Program-made: the position numbers and the translations under genes | Shown: piece after piece, positions 27,864 to 35,761 of the stretch | Position numbering within the stretch: the stretch's first letter is position 1 | Layout of the letters: the number at the start of each line of letters is the position of its first letter | The notes under the pieces: generated by a model | What the model saw: only the letters and a program-made list of their open reading frames with translations | Told to the model about the DNA's origin: nothing | Databases searched by the model: none | Source of the DNA: Oscillospiraceae bacterium | GTDB lineage: Bacteria; Bacillota; Clostridia; Oscillospirales; CAG-272 | Direction of reading: 5' to 3' | Assembly: GCA_015064415.1 (NCBI GenBank) | Contig: SVSG01000006.1 | Coordinates: 18,308-82,307, forward strand | DNA length: 64,000 nucleotides

Positions 27864-28559
27864 TTAGTTATAAAGCTCAAACTTATAGCCGATGCCCCAA
27901 ACGGTCTTCAAGGCCCACTTGTCGGAAACGCCCTCCAGCTTTTCGCGCAGACGTTTGATATGTACGTCTACGGTGCGGGAGTCACCAAGGAAGGCGAAAT
28001 CCCATACGTGCTCGAGAAGCAGCTCGCGGCTGAATACGCGGTTGGGGTTGGAGGCAAGGCAATAAAGCAGCTGCAATTCCTTCGGGGGGATGTCCACCTT
28101 CTTGCCCTTTAACTTCAATTCAAATCTGTTCTGACTGATCTCGAAATTCTCATACTTGATCACGTCATCGTCATCTTCCTTGTGCAGGTGCGACTGATAG
28201 CGGCGCATGACCGCCTTCACGCGTGCGGAAAGCTCCTTGAGGTCGAAGGGCTTGACAACGAAATCGTCAGCGCCCATCTCAAGGCCCAGCACCTTATCAA
28301 AGGTCTCGCCCTTGGCCGTGACCATGATCACGGGCTTGGGGGAATCCTTGCGGATCTCCGTCAGCACCTGTTGGCCGTCCATTTTGGGCATCATGATATC
28401 CAGAAGCACGATGTCGGGGGAGGCGGTTTTGAAAACGGCAACACCCTCAAGCCCGTCATTGGCGGTGATCACTTCGCATCCTTCGCTTTCAAAGTGCGTC
28501 TTCAGAATGTCGCAAATATTGGGGTCGTCGTCCACGACCAGAATTTTGGTGCCAACCAT
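27864..28559 (-). CDS. OmpR-family response regulator
   Basis: This 231-residue protein has a receiver domain with Asp10-12, phospho-acceptor Asp54 and Lys (Val-Val-Lys-Pro-Phe), and a winged-helix DNA-binding domain (Arg-Thr-Val-Asp-Val-His-Ile-Lys-Arg-Leu-Arg). An acidic linker (His-Lys-Glu-Asp-Asp-Asp-Asp) joins them. It is the first gene of the cluster ending with kinase, HtrA and two MgtC proteins, and presumably controls it. Confidence 0.94.
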   Translation of the reverse strand: MVGTKILVVDDDPNICDILKTHFESEGCEVITANDGLEGVAVFKTASPDIVLLDIMMPKMDGQQVLTEIRKDSPKPVIMVTAKGETFDKVLGLEMGADDFVVKPFDLKELSARVKAVMRRYQSHLHKEDDDDVIKYENFEISQNRFELKLKGKKVDIPPKELQLLYCLASNPNRVFSRELLLEHVWDFAFLGDSRTVDVHIKRLREKLEGVSDKWALKTVWGIGYKFELYN

Positions 28560-28898
28560 GTTTCATACCTCCCGTGATATGCGCCCGCGACCTTGTTTTC
28601 GATAAAAGCAACAAAATATCGAGGGCACAAGTTTAACTTTTATACTATTATAACACATTTGCACATTTTTGAAAAGAGATTTTACAAAAAAAGTTCAAAA
28701 TTGCGCCTTTATTCACCGCTTTTTCACATTTATGCACGCGCCCGCGCAAAAAAAGCGTTTTCTTGCCGTATTTTTCGCACATCCCCTTGCCAAATTTCAC
28801 ATTTTGTTGTATAATAGATTGGTTAAATATATTTTCCGCAAAGCGGCGGCACGCCGCCCCCCAAGCAGAAATCTAATTCAAGCACAAGGAGAATTTTT
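28560..28898. promoter_or_regulatory. divergent promoter region between response regulator and ychF
   Basis: This 339-bp AT-rich spacer holds a leftward promoter TTTTCA (28675-28670), 17 bp, TATAAT (28652-28647), and a rightward promoter TTGCCA (28787-28792), 17 bp, TATAAT (28810-28815). A short GCGGCG/CGCCGC hairpin lies in the ychF leader near 28850. No gene is seen between. Confidence 0.65.
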
Positions 28899-29993
28899 AT
28901 GAAACTTGGTATCGTGGGTCTTCCCAACGTGGGAAAAAGCACACTTTTCAACGCGCTCACCAACGCGGGCGCAGAATCGGCCAACTACCCCTTCTGCACC
29001 ATTGAACCCAACGTCGGCGTGGTGGCCGTGCCCGACGCCCGTATGGACTTTTTGGCCAAGATGTATGCCCCCGAAAAATACACCCCCGCCGTCATCGAAT
29101 TCGTGGACATCGCAGGTCTTGTGCGCGGCGCCTCCAAGGGTGAGGGCCTTGGCAACAAGTTCCTTTCTCACATCCGTGAGGTGGACGCCATCATTCACGT
29201 AGTGCGTTGCTTCAATGACGACAACATCATCCACGTGGACGGCGCCGTCGATCCGATGCGCGACGTGGAGACCATCAACATGGAGCTGATCTTTTCCGAT
29301 ATGGAAATGGTCGAGCGCCGCATCGACCGCGTGAAGAAGGCCATGAAGGGCGACAAGACCCTTGCCGCCGAGCTTGCCCTTTTCGAGCGCATCTATAAGA
29401 CGCTTTCCGACGGCTTCACCGCCCGCACCATCGACCTCACCGAGGACGAGCGCGCCATGCTTTACGACACCCCTCTGCTCACGATGAAGCCCGTCATTTA
29501 CGCCGCCAACGTCAGCGAGGACGAGGCAGGCGAGGAGCCCTTGGCCAACCCCCACTACGTCAAGCTGAAGGAATTTGCCGCAAGCGAGCACGCCGAGGTG
29601 CTGCCCGTTTGCGCACAGATCGAGGCGGAGATCGCCGAGCTTTCCCTTGAGGAAAAGCAGGCATTCCTGGAGGATCTGGGCATTGCGGAAAGCGGCCTTG
29701 ACCGCCTGATCAAAGCAAGCTATTCCCTGCTCGGTCTGATCAGCTTCCTCACCGCAGGCCCCAAGGAGGTGCGCGCCTGGACGATCACGCGCGGCACCAA
29801 GGCCCCCGGTGCCGCCGGCAAGATCCACAGCGACTTCGAGCGCGGCTTTATCCGCGCGGAGATCGTCAGCTATGACGATCTGGTGCGACTTGGCACGATG
29901 AACGCCGTCAAGGAGGCAGGCCTTCTGCGCTCCGAGGGTAAGGAATACGTGATGCAGGACGGAGACATCGTTGTCTTCCGCTTCAACGTCTGA
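28899..29993 (+). CDS. ychF: redox-regulated ATPase YchF (OBG family)
   Basis: This 364-residue P-loop protein has G1 Gly-Leu-Pro-Asn-Val-Gly-Lys-Ser-Thr, the switch motif Asp-Ile-Ala-Gly-Leu-Val, and a C-terminal TGS domain ending [11 protein letters not shown]. YchF binds ribosomes, prefers ATP and responds to oxidative stress. AAGGAGA precedes the ATG. The stop overlaps the trmB start by one base (TGATG), and the four genes to 32129 form one operon. Confidence 0.96.
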   Translation: MKLGIVGLPNVGKSTLFNALTNAGAESANYPFCTIEPNVGVVAVPDARMDFLAKMYAPEKYTPAVIEFVDIAGLVRGASKGEGLGNKFLSHIREVDAIIHVVRCFNDDNIIHVDGAVDPMRDVETINMELIFSDMEMVERRIDRVKKAMKGDKTLAAELALFERIYKTLSDGFTARTIDLTEDERAMLYDTPLLTMKPVIYAANVSEDEAGEEPLANPHYVKLKEFAASEHAEVLPVCAQIEAEIAELSLEEKQAFLEDLGIAESGLDRLIKASYSLLGLISFLTAGPKEVRAWTITRGTKAPGAAGKIHSDFERGFIRAEIVSYDDLVRLGTMNAVKEAGLLRSEGKEYVMQDGDIVVFRFNV

Positions 29994-30646
29994 TGCGCGC
30001 CCGCAAGAAAAAGCACGGTGCCGAGCGCATTGCCGCCTGCGCGCACCTGCTGATTGAAGACCCCACCATTCTTGCCGAAAATCCGCAAGCCCCCTTCCCC
30101 GTGGAGCGTCCGCTCCATCTGGAGATCGGCTGCGGCAAGGGCAGCTTTGCCTGCGGCATGGCGGCCGCCCACCCCGAGGTGAATTTTATTGCGATGGAGC
30201 GTGTACCGGACGTCGCGTGCCTTGCATTGGAAAAGGCAGAGCGCGAGGCGGAAAGCCGCCCCGACAATCTGCGCTTTCTCATCGGCAACGCGGAAAATCT
30301 GACCGAGTGGCTCCCCGCACACAGCGTGGATACGCTGTATCTGAACTTCAGCGATCCGTGGCCCAAGGCGGGACACAAAAAAAGACGTCTCACGCACCGC
30401 CTTTTCCTGGAAAGATACCAAACAGTACTCAAAAAAGGGGGTACGTTGCGCTTTAAAACCGACAACGTGGGGCTTTTTGACTTCTCTCTGGAGGAGTTTG
30501 AGGCCATGGGACTTGAGATGTACGACCTTACAAGAGATCTGCACAATTCCCCCTGGAACGAAGGGAACGTCATGACCGAATACGAGAAGGCGTGGTCGGA
30601 AAAGGGTTACCCCATCCACGCCGTCACCGTCAAATTCAAGGAGTAA
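29993..30646 (+). CDS. trmB: tRNA (guanine-N7-)-methyltransferase
   Basis: This 217-residue SAM enzyme methylates G46 in the tRNA variable loop. Motifs are Leu-Glu-Ile-Gly-Cys-Gly-Lys-Gly, Phe-Ile-Ala-Met-Glu-Arg, Asn-Ala-Glu-Asn-Leu, and Phe-Ser-Asp-Pro-Trp-Pro-Lys with Lys-Arg-Arg-Leu, all typical of TrmB. Its start overlaps the ychF stop, and the next gene begins 2 bp after its stop with the ribosome binding site inside trmB. Confidence 0.95.
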   Translation: MRARKKKHGAERIAACAHLLIEDPTILAENPQAPFPVERPLHLEIGCGKGSFACGMAAAHPEVNFIAMERVPDVACLALEKAEREAESRPDNLRFLIGNAENLTEWLPAHSVDTLYLNFSDPWPKAGHKKRRLTHRLFLERYQTVLKKGGTLRFKTDNVGLFDFSLEEFEAMGLEMYDLTRDLHNSPWNEGNVMTEYEKAWSEKGYPIHAVTVKFKE

Positions 30647-30648
30647 GT

Positions 30649-31221
30649 ATGCTGGAAGAACTGGTGGTTAAAAACCGAAGCTACCGCACCTTTGACCCCA
30701 CCCGCCCCATCACCGAAAAGGACATGCGCGCGCTGGTGGATCTTGCCCGCCGCACGGCATCCGCCGTCAACCGTCAGCCGTTGCGCTATCGCATCGTCAG
30801 CAAGCCGGCGGAATGCGCCATGATGCTTGCAAACACGCGCTACGCAGGCGCGCTTTCGATCAAGCTCCCGCCCGAAGGGCACGAGCCGACCGGCTACATC
30901 GTCATGTTTTACGATAAGGAAGGAAACGGCAACGAAAGGCGCGCCAATCAGGACCTTGGCATTGCGGCGCAAACCATCCTGCTCGGCGCCACGGAAAAGG
31001 GGTTCGGCGGTTGCATGGTCGGCAGCTTCAACGCCGAGCGCGTAAATGCCGATCTTGTGATCCCCGACCGCTACGCGCCGCTGCTTGTCATCGCCCTCGG
31101 CACCCCCGCCGAGGAGGTGCGTCTTGTCGAAGCCGAGGATGCGGAGCACCTGACCTATTACCGTGACGAGAACAACGTCCATTTTGTACCCAAGCTGAAA
31201 TTGGAGGATGTACTGCTTTGA
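30649..31221 (+). CDS. nitroreductase-family flavoprotein
   Basis: This 190-residue protein of the nitroreductase fold starts with Arg-Ser-Tyr-Arg-Thr-Phe, the FMN-contacting Arg-x-Arg-like motif, and has Ala-Ser-Ala-Val-Asn-Arg-Gln-Pro, Asp-Leu-Gly-Ile-Ala-Ala-Gln, and Gly-Gly-Cys-Met-Val-Gly-Ser-Phe. These enzymes reduce quinones or nitro-compounds with NAD(P)H; the substrate is unknown. The start at 30649 follows AAGGAG; earlier in-frame codons lie inside trmB. The stop overlaps the truB start (TTGA). Confidence 0.85.
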   Translation: MLEELVVKNRSYRTFDPTRPITEKDMRALVDLARRTASAVNRQPLRYRIVSKPAECAMMLANTRYAGALSIKLPPEGHEPTGYIVMFYDKEGNGNERRANQDLGIAAQTILLGATEKGFGGCMVGSFNAERVNADLVIPDRYAPLLVIALGTPAEEVRLVEAEDAEHLTYYRDENNVHFVPKLKLEDVLL

Positions 31222-32129
31222 CCAACAGTGAAATTTCCGGCGTTCTGGTGGTGGAAAAGCCCGCAGGCAAGACCTCGCACGATGTGGTGGGGGCGGTGCG
31301 CCGCCTGTATCACACCCGTCGCGTGGGACACACGGGCACGCTGGACCCGATGGCCACGGGCGTGCTTGTGGTGCTGATCGGCCGCGCCGCCAAGGCCGCC
31401 GAATATCTGAGCGTGCATGACAAGGAATACCGCGCCGTGTTGCGCCTCGGGCTTACCACGGACACCGAGGATATTACCGGAAAAACTCTTACCGTTTCGG
31501 GGGATATTCCCTCCTCGACGCAGGTGATCGAGGCGGCAGAGGGCTTTGTGGGCGAGATATTGCAAACGCCCCCGATGTACAGCGCCTTGAAGGTAAACGG
31601 ACAAAAATTGTGCGATCTGGCACGCCGCGGCGTCGAGGTTGAACGTAAGCCGCGACCGATCACCGTGTACGCGCTTTCCTGCCGTCATCTGCAGGAAAAC
31701 GATTACGAATTGCAGGTGCGCTGCTCTGCCGGCACCTACATCCGCACGCTCTGTGCCGACATCGGCGCAAAGCTTGGATGCGGAGGCGTGATGGCGGCAC
31801 TCCAACGCGTAGCGGTCGGGGAGTATTCTCTTGAAAACGCCGTATCGCTTGAAACGCTAGAGGACAAAAACGACGATGAGCGCGCCGCATTGCTGCTACC
31901 GACCGAGTCGCTTTTTGCAGAGCTTCCCGCCGTACGTCTGCCCGCCTTTTTTGAAAAGCTGTCGCGCAGCGGGTGCGAGATCTATCAAAAAAAGATCGGC
32001 ACCACCCACCCCACAGGCACGCGCGTGCGCCTTTGTGACGAGCACGGCAAATTTTTCGCTTTGGGCGAGGTGCGCGAGTACGAAAACGGCTCCGCCATCA
32101 AGGCCGTTAAAATGTTTGACATTGCATAA
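31218..32129 (+). CDS. truB: tRNA pseudouridine(55) synthase
   Basis: This 303-residue enzyme makes pseudouridine 55 in the T-loop of tRNAs. The catalytic Asp43 is in Gly-His-Thr-Gly-Thr-Leu-Asp-Pro-Met-Ala-Thr-Gly. Further motifs are Thr-Asp-Thr-Glu-Asp, Pro-Pro-Met-Tyr-Ser-Ala-Leu-Lys-Val-Asn-Gly, and Cys-Ser-Ala-Gly-Thr-Tyr-Ile-Arg. A PUA-like C-terminal part follows. The start is a TTG overlapping the upstream stop, 10 bases after GGAGG; no ATG gives the N-terminal Leu-Val-Val-Glu-Lys-Pro strand. It is the last gene of the ychF operon. Confidence 0.94.
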   Translation: MTNSEISGVLVVEKPAGKTSHDVVGAVRRLYHTRRVGHTGTLDPMATGVLVVLIGRAAKAAEYLSVHDKEYRAVLRLGLTTDTEDITGKTLTVSGDIPSSTQVIEAAEGFVGEILQTPPMYSALKVNGQKLCDLARRGVEVERKPRPITVYALSCRHLQENDYELQVRCSAGTYIRTLCADIGAKLGCGGVMAALQRVAVGEYSLENAVSLETLEDKNDDERAALLLPTESLFAELPAVRLPAFFEKLSRSGCEIYQKKIGTTHPTGTRVRLCDEHGKFFALGEVREYENGSAIKAVKMFDIA

Positions 32130-32160
32130 GAGAAGGCCGACGGACCCCGTCGGCCTTCTC
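32130..32160 (+). terminator. terminator after truB
   Basis: GAGAAGGCCGACGG pairs with CGTCGGCCTTCTC, one base past the stop. A second weak hairpin (AAAAAAGGAC/GTCCTTTTTT) lies at 32185-32221. Confidence 0.75.
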
Positions 32161-32224
32161 CGTATTTTCAAGCGCTTAGATGTAAAAAAGGACACAAAGC
32201 AAAGAGATACGTCCTTTTTTCGTC

Positions 32225-32253
32225 TTGACTGTGTGGGCGAATTGTTATATAAT
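32225..32253 (+). promoter_or_regulatory. promoter of the sialidase-like gene
   Basis: TTGACT, 17 bp, TATAAT, then AAAAGGAG and the ATG at 32281. Confidence 0.78.
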
Positions 32254-32280
32254 GGAGAAAAAGTGAAAAAGGAGCGTCAT

Positions 32281-33402
32281 ATGGCAAACGTCAAAACGCC
32301 CGCACGCGTTTACAAGACTTTTCAAAGGGTTGGCAAGGAAGTCAAGTTCATCGGCACCGGTGAGGGGAATCCCAGAAACGGCGAGGGGGCTTTTTTGCGT
32401 CTTCAAAACGGCAACATTCTTTTTGCCTATACCGAATACGTTGGCGAGGACTACCATGATGCCTGCCGCGCACACATTGTCGGCATGGAGTCAGCAGACG
32501 AGGGTGACACCTGGACCGAGCCGCGCGTGCTGCTGGACTTTCCCACCGAAAAGGGCAACGTGATGAGCGTATCGCTCTTGCGCATGAACAACGGTGACGT
32601 CGGTCTTTTCTATCTTCAACACGTGGTCACGGAGGTCTATCCCGGCCTTTGCCTTGGCAAAATGATCCGCTCAAGTGACGAGGGTAAAACATGGAGCGCC
32701 CCCGTCGCTACCACGCCCCGAAACTATTACGTTGTCAACAACGACCGCGTTTTGTGCCTCCAAAACGGTGACATTTTCTTCGCGGCGGCACTCCACAACA
32801 ACGCCGCCGATCACAGCAAGACAAACGAAAAGATCGCGCGCGGTGTGGCATGCTTTTTCCGCTCCACCGATGACGGTAAGACCTTCCGTGACGAGGGCGT
32901 GGTACTGGAAGCACCCTTCCCCGACGTGGATCACGTCGGGTTGCAGGAGCCGGGGCTTTTCCAATTTGAGGACGGCACCCTCTGGGCCTATTTCCGCACG
33001 CGGCTTGGCTGTCAGTACCGCTCGCTTTCCACCGACAACGGCCACACGTGGAGCGCACCCATGCCGGATCTCCGCTTCACCTCCCCCCGCGCGCCGATGC
33101 TGGTAAAAACGGTAGGCAAATACACAGTCGCTGTTTTCAATCCCGTGCCCGAGGGCGCGTATACCGCCCCGCCCTTCGGTATGGATCGCACCCCCTTGAT
33201 GCTTTCGGTAAGCGAGGACGGCGGCAAGAGCTTCCCGCGCGCTTACCTTTTGGAGGATGACCCAAAGAACGCCTATTGCTATCCCGCCGTCATCGAGACC
33301 CCGGGTGGATTCCTGGTTGCCTACTATCATTCCAACGGCACGGGGCAGTTCCTCAACTGCACCAAGATCACCAGAGTTTTGTTTGACGAGATCAAGGAAT
33401 AA
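32281..33402 (+). CDS. sialidase-like six-bladed beta-propeller protein
   Basis: This 373-residue protein has no signal peptide. At least five Asp-box (Ser-x-Asp-x-Gly-x-Thr-Trp) repeats are visible: Ser-Ala-Asp-Glu-Gly-Asp-Thr-Trp, Ser-Ser-Asp-Glu-Gly-Lys-Thr-Trp, Ser-Thr-Asp-Asp-Gly-Lys-Thr-Phe, Ser-Thr-Asp-Asn-Gly-His-Thr-Trp, and Ser-Glu-Asp-Gly-Gly-Lys-Ser-Phe. This is the mark of the BNR/sialidase propeller. The usual Arg-Ile-Pro start motif is missing, so activity on sialic acid is not assured; it may be another exo-acting glycosidase or lyase of this fold. The start at 32281 follows GGAGCG; the longer frame extends back into truB. Confidence 0.82.
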   Translation: MANVKTPARVYKTFQRVGKEVKFIGTGEGNPRNGEGAFLRLQNGNILFAYTEYVGEDYHDACRAHIVGMESADEGDTWTEPRVLLDFPTEKGNVMSVSLLRMNNGDVGLFYLQHVVTEVYPGLCLGKMIRSSDEGKTWSAPVATTPRNYYVVNNDRVLCLQNGDIFFAAALHNNAADHSKTNEKIARGVACFFRSTDDGKTFRDEGVVLEAPFPDVDHVGLQEPGLFQFEDGTLWAYFRTRLGCQYRSLSTDNGHTWSAPMPDLRFTSPRAPMLVKTVGKYTVAVFNPVPEGAYTAPPFGMDRTPLMLSVSEDGGKSFPRAYLLEDDPKNAYCYPAVIETPGGFLVAYYHSNGTGQFLNCTKITRVLFDEIKE

Positions 33403-33404
33403 TG

Positions 33405-33451
33405 AAAAAAGCCCCGTAACGGTGTGAGTTTTGCACCGTTACGGGGTGTTT
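33405..33451. terminator. bidirectional terminator with conserved GTGAG loop
   Basis: CCCCGTAACGGTG pairs with CACCGTTACGGGG around TGAGTTTTG, between the convergent sialidase-like and uronate-isomerase-like genes. Its core resembles the CGGTATGAG terminator family. Confidence 0.85.
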
Positions 33452-34783
33452 TTACAAGTGATAAAGCCGTCTCATATTTTCATGACAGATCCTGCGCAGA
33501 AGCGCCGTCACGCGCTCTTGCGGCAGCTCCAGCTCTCCGTACTCCTCCCACTCGGCAAGCAGGTTGCACACCGTGCGGCAAAAAAGCTCACCGTCCAGAA
33601 GTGAGACGGACAGACGTTGATCCGAGAAAGCACCCACGATATGAGAAAGCGGTACGGCATTCGCCAAGGCCTGCAAGCGCTCGCGGTTCTCGGCAGGAGA
33701 GCTCACCACAATACCGAAGGAAAACTGCGGCTCTCCCTCCCCTTTCGCGGGATAGCGGGCCGCAATGGCGGCAAGCACGGGGGCCTGCCAAGGCGCGGAA
33801 AGATAAAATACAGCGCGCGCAAGGCCGTCGTACCCTTGCAGATAATCAAACAGCTCGCAAACCGCTTTCGGTAAGATTTTCTCGCCAACGGTACGCTGTT
33901 TTTCGACATTTTGGAACGAAAATGCCCCCTCCTGCGGCAGCTCCAAGAGCATTTCGCGCCGCACGTACTCGCGTCCGAGAACTCGCCAGAGCTGCGCCGC
34001 GTACAAGGCGCGCTCCTCTTCGCAAAGCGCCTCACCTTGCATGGCTTTTTCAAAAATTTTGGTGGCGTGGTATTCGTCGGGGCGACAAAAACGCGTCGGG
34101 AGCACGTGGTGCACCGCCGTGTGACATCCATGCGCCTCAAAGCGATCCAGCGCGCGGGACAGCGCATCGACAAATGCGGCGAAGCTGACTTCCCCTTCGC
34201 AAAGCGCTTTGACGGCGGGCATAAAGCTCTCACTCTCCGGCTCAAAATAGACGTCGGGGCAAAATACGGGGTGCGCCTCCTTGACCGCGGCAAAATCCGC
34301 CAGATCGTCCGTCGGTGCGGCGGCGCAAAGCAACGCGCCGATGCGGCATTTTTCAAGCAACGTGCGATAAGTCATGCCTTCCTCCAAAAGAAGGCGCGCC
34401 GTCCTTTGCCAGATCTCCTCTGCGTGCGTGTCGCACACGGCGAGCTCACACCCGAAAAGCAAACGCAGCTCGGCATGGCACTGTAACTTGGCGTTGTTGC
34501 CCGTCATATCCTGTAGGACGGTGGCAAAAGCGGAGAACTTTTCAAAATCCGAGCCCGCGCCAAAAACAAAGGTCTCCTCCACCCCCGCATGGCGCAAAAG
34601 TGCACGGCGGCAAGGGTCAAAGAGCCAGAGCTCGGTCAAGCTTTCTATCCGCTTATTCTCTGCGCAGGCGCGGATAAAATCGCGCGAAACACGCGCCGAG
34701 CGCGGCATTTCGGCAACGCTTTGCCGATAAAACGAGGTCGCTCTGCTCCCCGAAAATAAAAACGATTGATCCAATAATGGCAT
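33452..34783 (-). CDS. uronate isomerase homologue lacking the metal-ligand motif
   Basis: This 443-residue protein aligns by eye with UxaC over its whole length. Matches are Ala-Glu-Asn-Lys-x3-Ser-Leu-Thr-Glu-Leu-Trp-Leu, Gly-Ala-Gly-Ser-Asp-Phe-Glu-Lys-Phe, Ala-Glu-Leu-Arg-Leu-Leu-Phe-Gly, a Thr-Asp-Asp-Leu-Ala-Asp-Phe segment, and the C-terminal Leu-Ser-His-Ile-Val-Gly-Ala-Phe-Ser-Asp. The early Asp-Tyr-His-Cys-His-Leu metal site is replaced by Arg-Val-Ser-Arg-Asp-Phe, and the Gly-Asp-His-Tyr-Lys-Trp-Arg loop is also lost. It is therefore probably a pseudoenzyme or a very divergent isomerase. No frameshift or stop interrupts it. The start at 34783 follows AGGAGGTG. Confidence 0.8.
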   Translation of the reverse strand: MPLLDQSFLFSGSRATSFYRQSVAEMPRSARVSRDFIRACAENKRIESLTELWLFDPCRRALLRHAGVEETFVFGAGSDFEKFSAFATVLQDMTGNNAKLQCHAELRLLFGCELAVCDTHAEEIWQRTARLLLEEGMTYRTLLEKCRIGALLCAAAPTDDLADFAAVKEAHPVFCPDVYFEPESESFMPAVKALCEGEVSFAAFVDALSRALDRFEAHGCHTAVHHVLPTRFCRPDEYHATKIFEKAMQGEALCEEERALYAAQLWRVLGREYVRREMLLELPQEGAFSFQNVEKQRTVGEKILPKAVCELFDYLQGYDGLARAVFYLSAPWQAPVLAAIAARYPAKGEGEPQFSFGIVVSSPAENRERLQALANAVPLSHIVGAFSDQRLSVSLLDGELFCRTVCNLLAEWEEYGELELPQERVTALLRRICHENMRRLYHL

Positions 34784-34804
34784 TTTTGCACCTCCTTTTT
34801 CTTT

Positions 34805-34903
34805 ATTGTAGCACAAAAGGCGCGACTTGGCAAGCGGTGCGCCCCTTTGGAGTTGTAAATATTTTGAAAGCACTTTACAATACGGGGCAAAATATGATAT
34901 AAT
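34805..34903. promoter_or_regulatory. divergent promoters for uronate-isomerase-like gene and PHP operon
   Basis: Leftward: TTGCCA (34833-34828), 17 bp, TACAAT (34810-34805). Rightward: TTTACA (34874-34879), 18 bp, TATAAT (34898-34903). Confidence 0.72.
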
Positions 34904-34933
34904 AACTTATATTTGTATTCCGAGGTGCCTTGT

Positions 34934-35761
34934 ATGTTCGCCGATCTTCATATGCACAGCTTTTATTCCTTTGACGGCAAGCTTGACGCTTCGCCCGACA
35001 ATATCGCCGAGCGCGCCATTGCGGCAGGGCTTACCCACATCGCCGTGACCGACCATTGCGACATCGACTGCGAGTTGGCGGGGCTTTACCGCCCCTTGGA
35101 CAAGGAGCGCGCCTTCGCCGCGCTCAGTGCCGCGAAGGAAAAGTACCGCGACAAGCTGAGCATTCTGGTCGGCATTGAGCTGGGACAAGCGCACCATTGC
35201 CCGAAGGAGGCGCACGAGCTGCTTTCACGCTTCCCGTACGACATCGTGCTTGGCTCCGTGCACAATCTTCTGAACGAGCCCGATTTCGCCTTCTTCGACT
35301 TTTCCGAGATTGACGACGATGCCGCGCACGCCTACTTTGACCGCGTGATCGCGGAGGAGATGCAGCTTTGCGATTTCGAGGGCATCCACGTGCTGACGCA
35401 CCTGACCTATATGGATCGCTACATGCACCGCGCAGGCAAGGCACTGGACATCACACCGCACCGCGACGCGCTTTGCCGACTTTTGGAAAAGATCGTCCAA
35501 AAAAATCTCACGCTGGAGCTGAACACCTCCTGCCTTGACGAAGGTCTTGGCATGCCGACACCGGAGATCCTGCGCCTTTACCGCGCACTCGGCGGCACGC
35601 GCGTGTGCCTTGGCTCCGACGCGCACTTCCCCGACCGCATCGCACAGCACTTTGACAAGGGCGCCGCCATTTTACTTGATTGCGGCTTTACCGAGCTCAC
35701 GATTCCCACAAAGAACGAAATCCTCACCTATCCCATTCCAAGGAGACATGAAAATGGCTGA
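34934..35761 (+). CDS. PHP-domain phosphoesterase (histidinol-phosphatase-like)
   Basis: This 275-residue PHP protein shows Asp-Leu-His-Met-His-Ser-Phe-Tyr-Ser-Phe-Asp-Gly at the N-terminus, Ala-Val-Thr-Asp-His-Cys-Asp, Gly-Ile-Glu-Leu-Gly, Gly-Ser-Val-His-Asn, Leu-Thr-His-Leu-Thr-Tyr, and Leu-Gly-Ser-Asp-Ala-His. The trinuclear metal site appears complete. The layout fits HisK/HisJ histidinol-phosphatase, but no other his gene is nearby. The start at 34934 follows CGAGGTG. It opens an operon with a MutS-like ATPase, an Lrp regulator and an aminotransferase; the stop overlaps the next start. Confidence 0.85.
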   Translation: MFADLHMHSFYSFDGKLDASPDNIAERAIAAGLTHIAVTDHCDIDCELAGLYRPLDKERAFAALSAAKEKYRDKLSILVGIELGQAHHCPKEAHELLSRFPYDIVLGSVHNLLNEPDFAFFDFSEIDDDAAHAYFDRVIAEEMQLCDFEGIHVLTHLTYMDRYMHRAGKALDITPHRDALCRLLEKIVQKNLTLELNTSCLDEGLGMPTPEILRLYRALGGTRVCLGSDAHFPDRIAQHFDKGAAILLDCGFTELTIPTKNEILTYPIPRRHENG

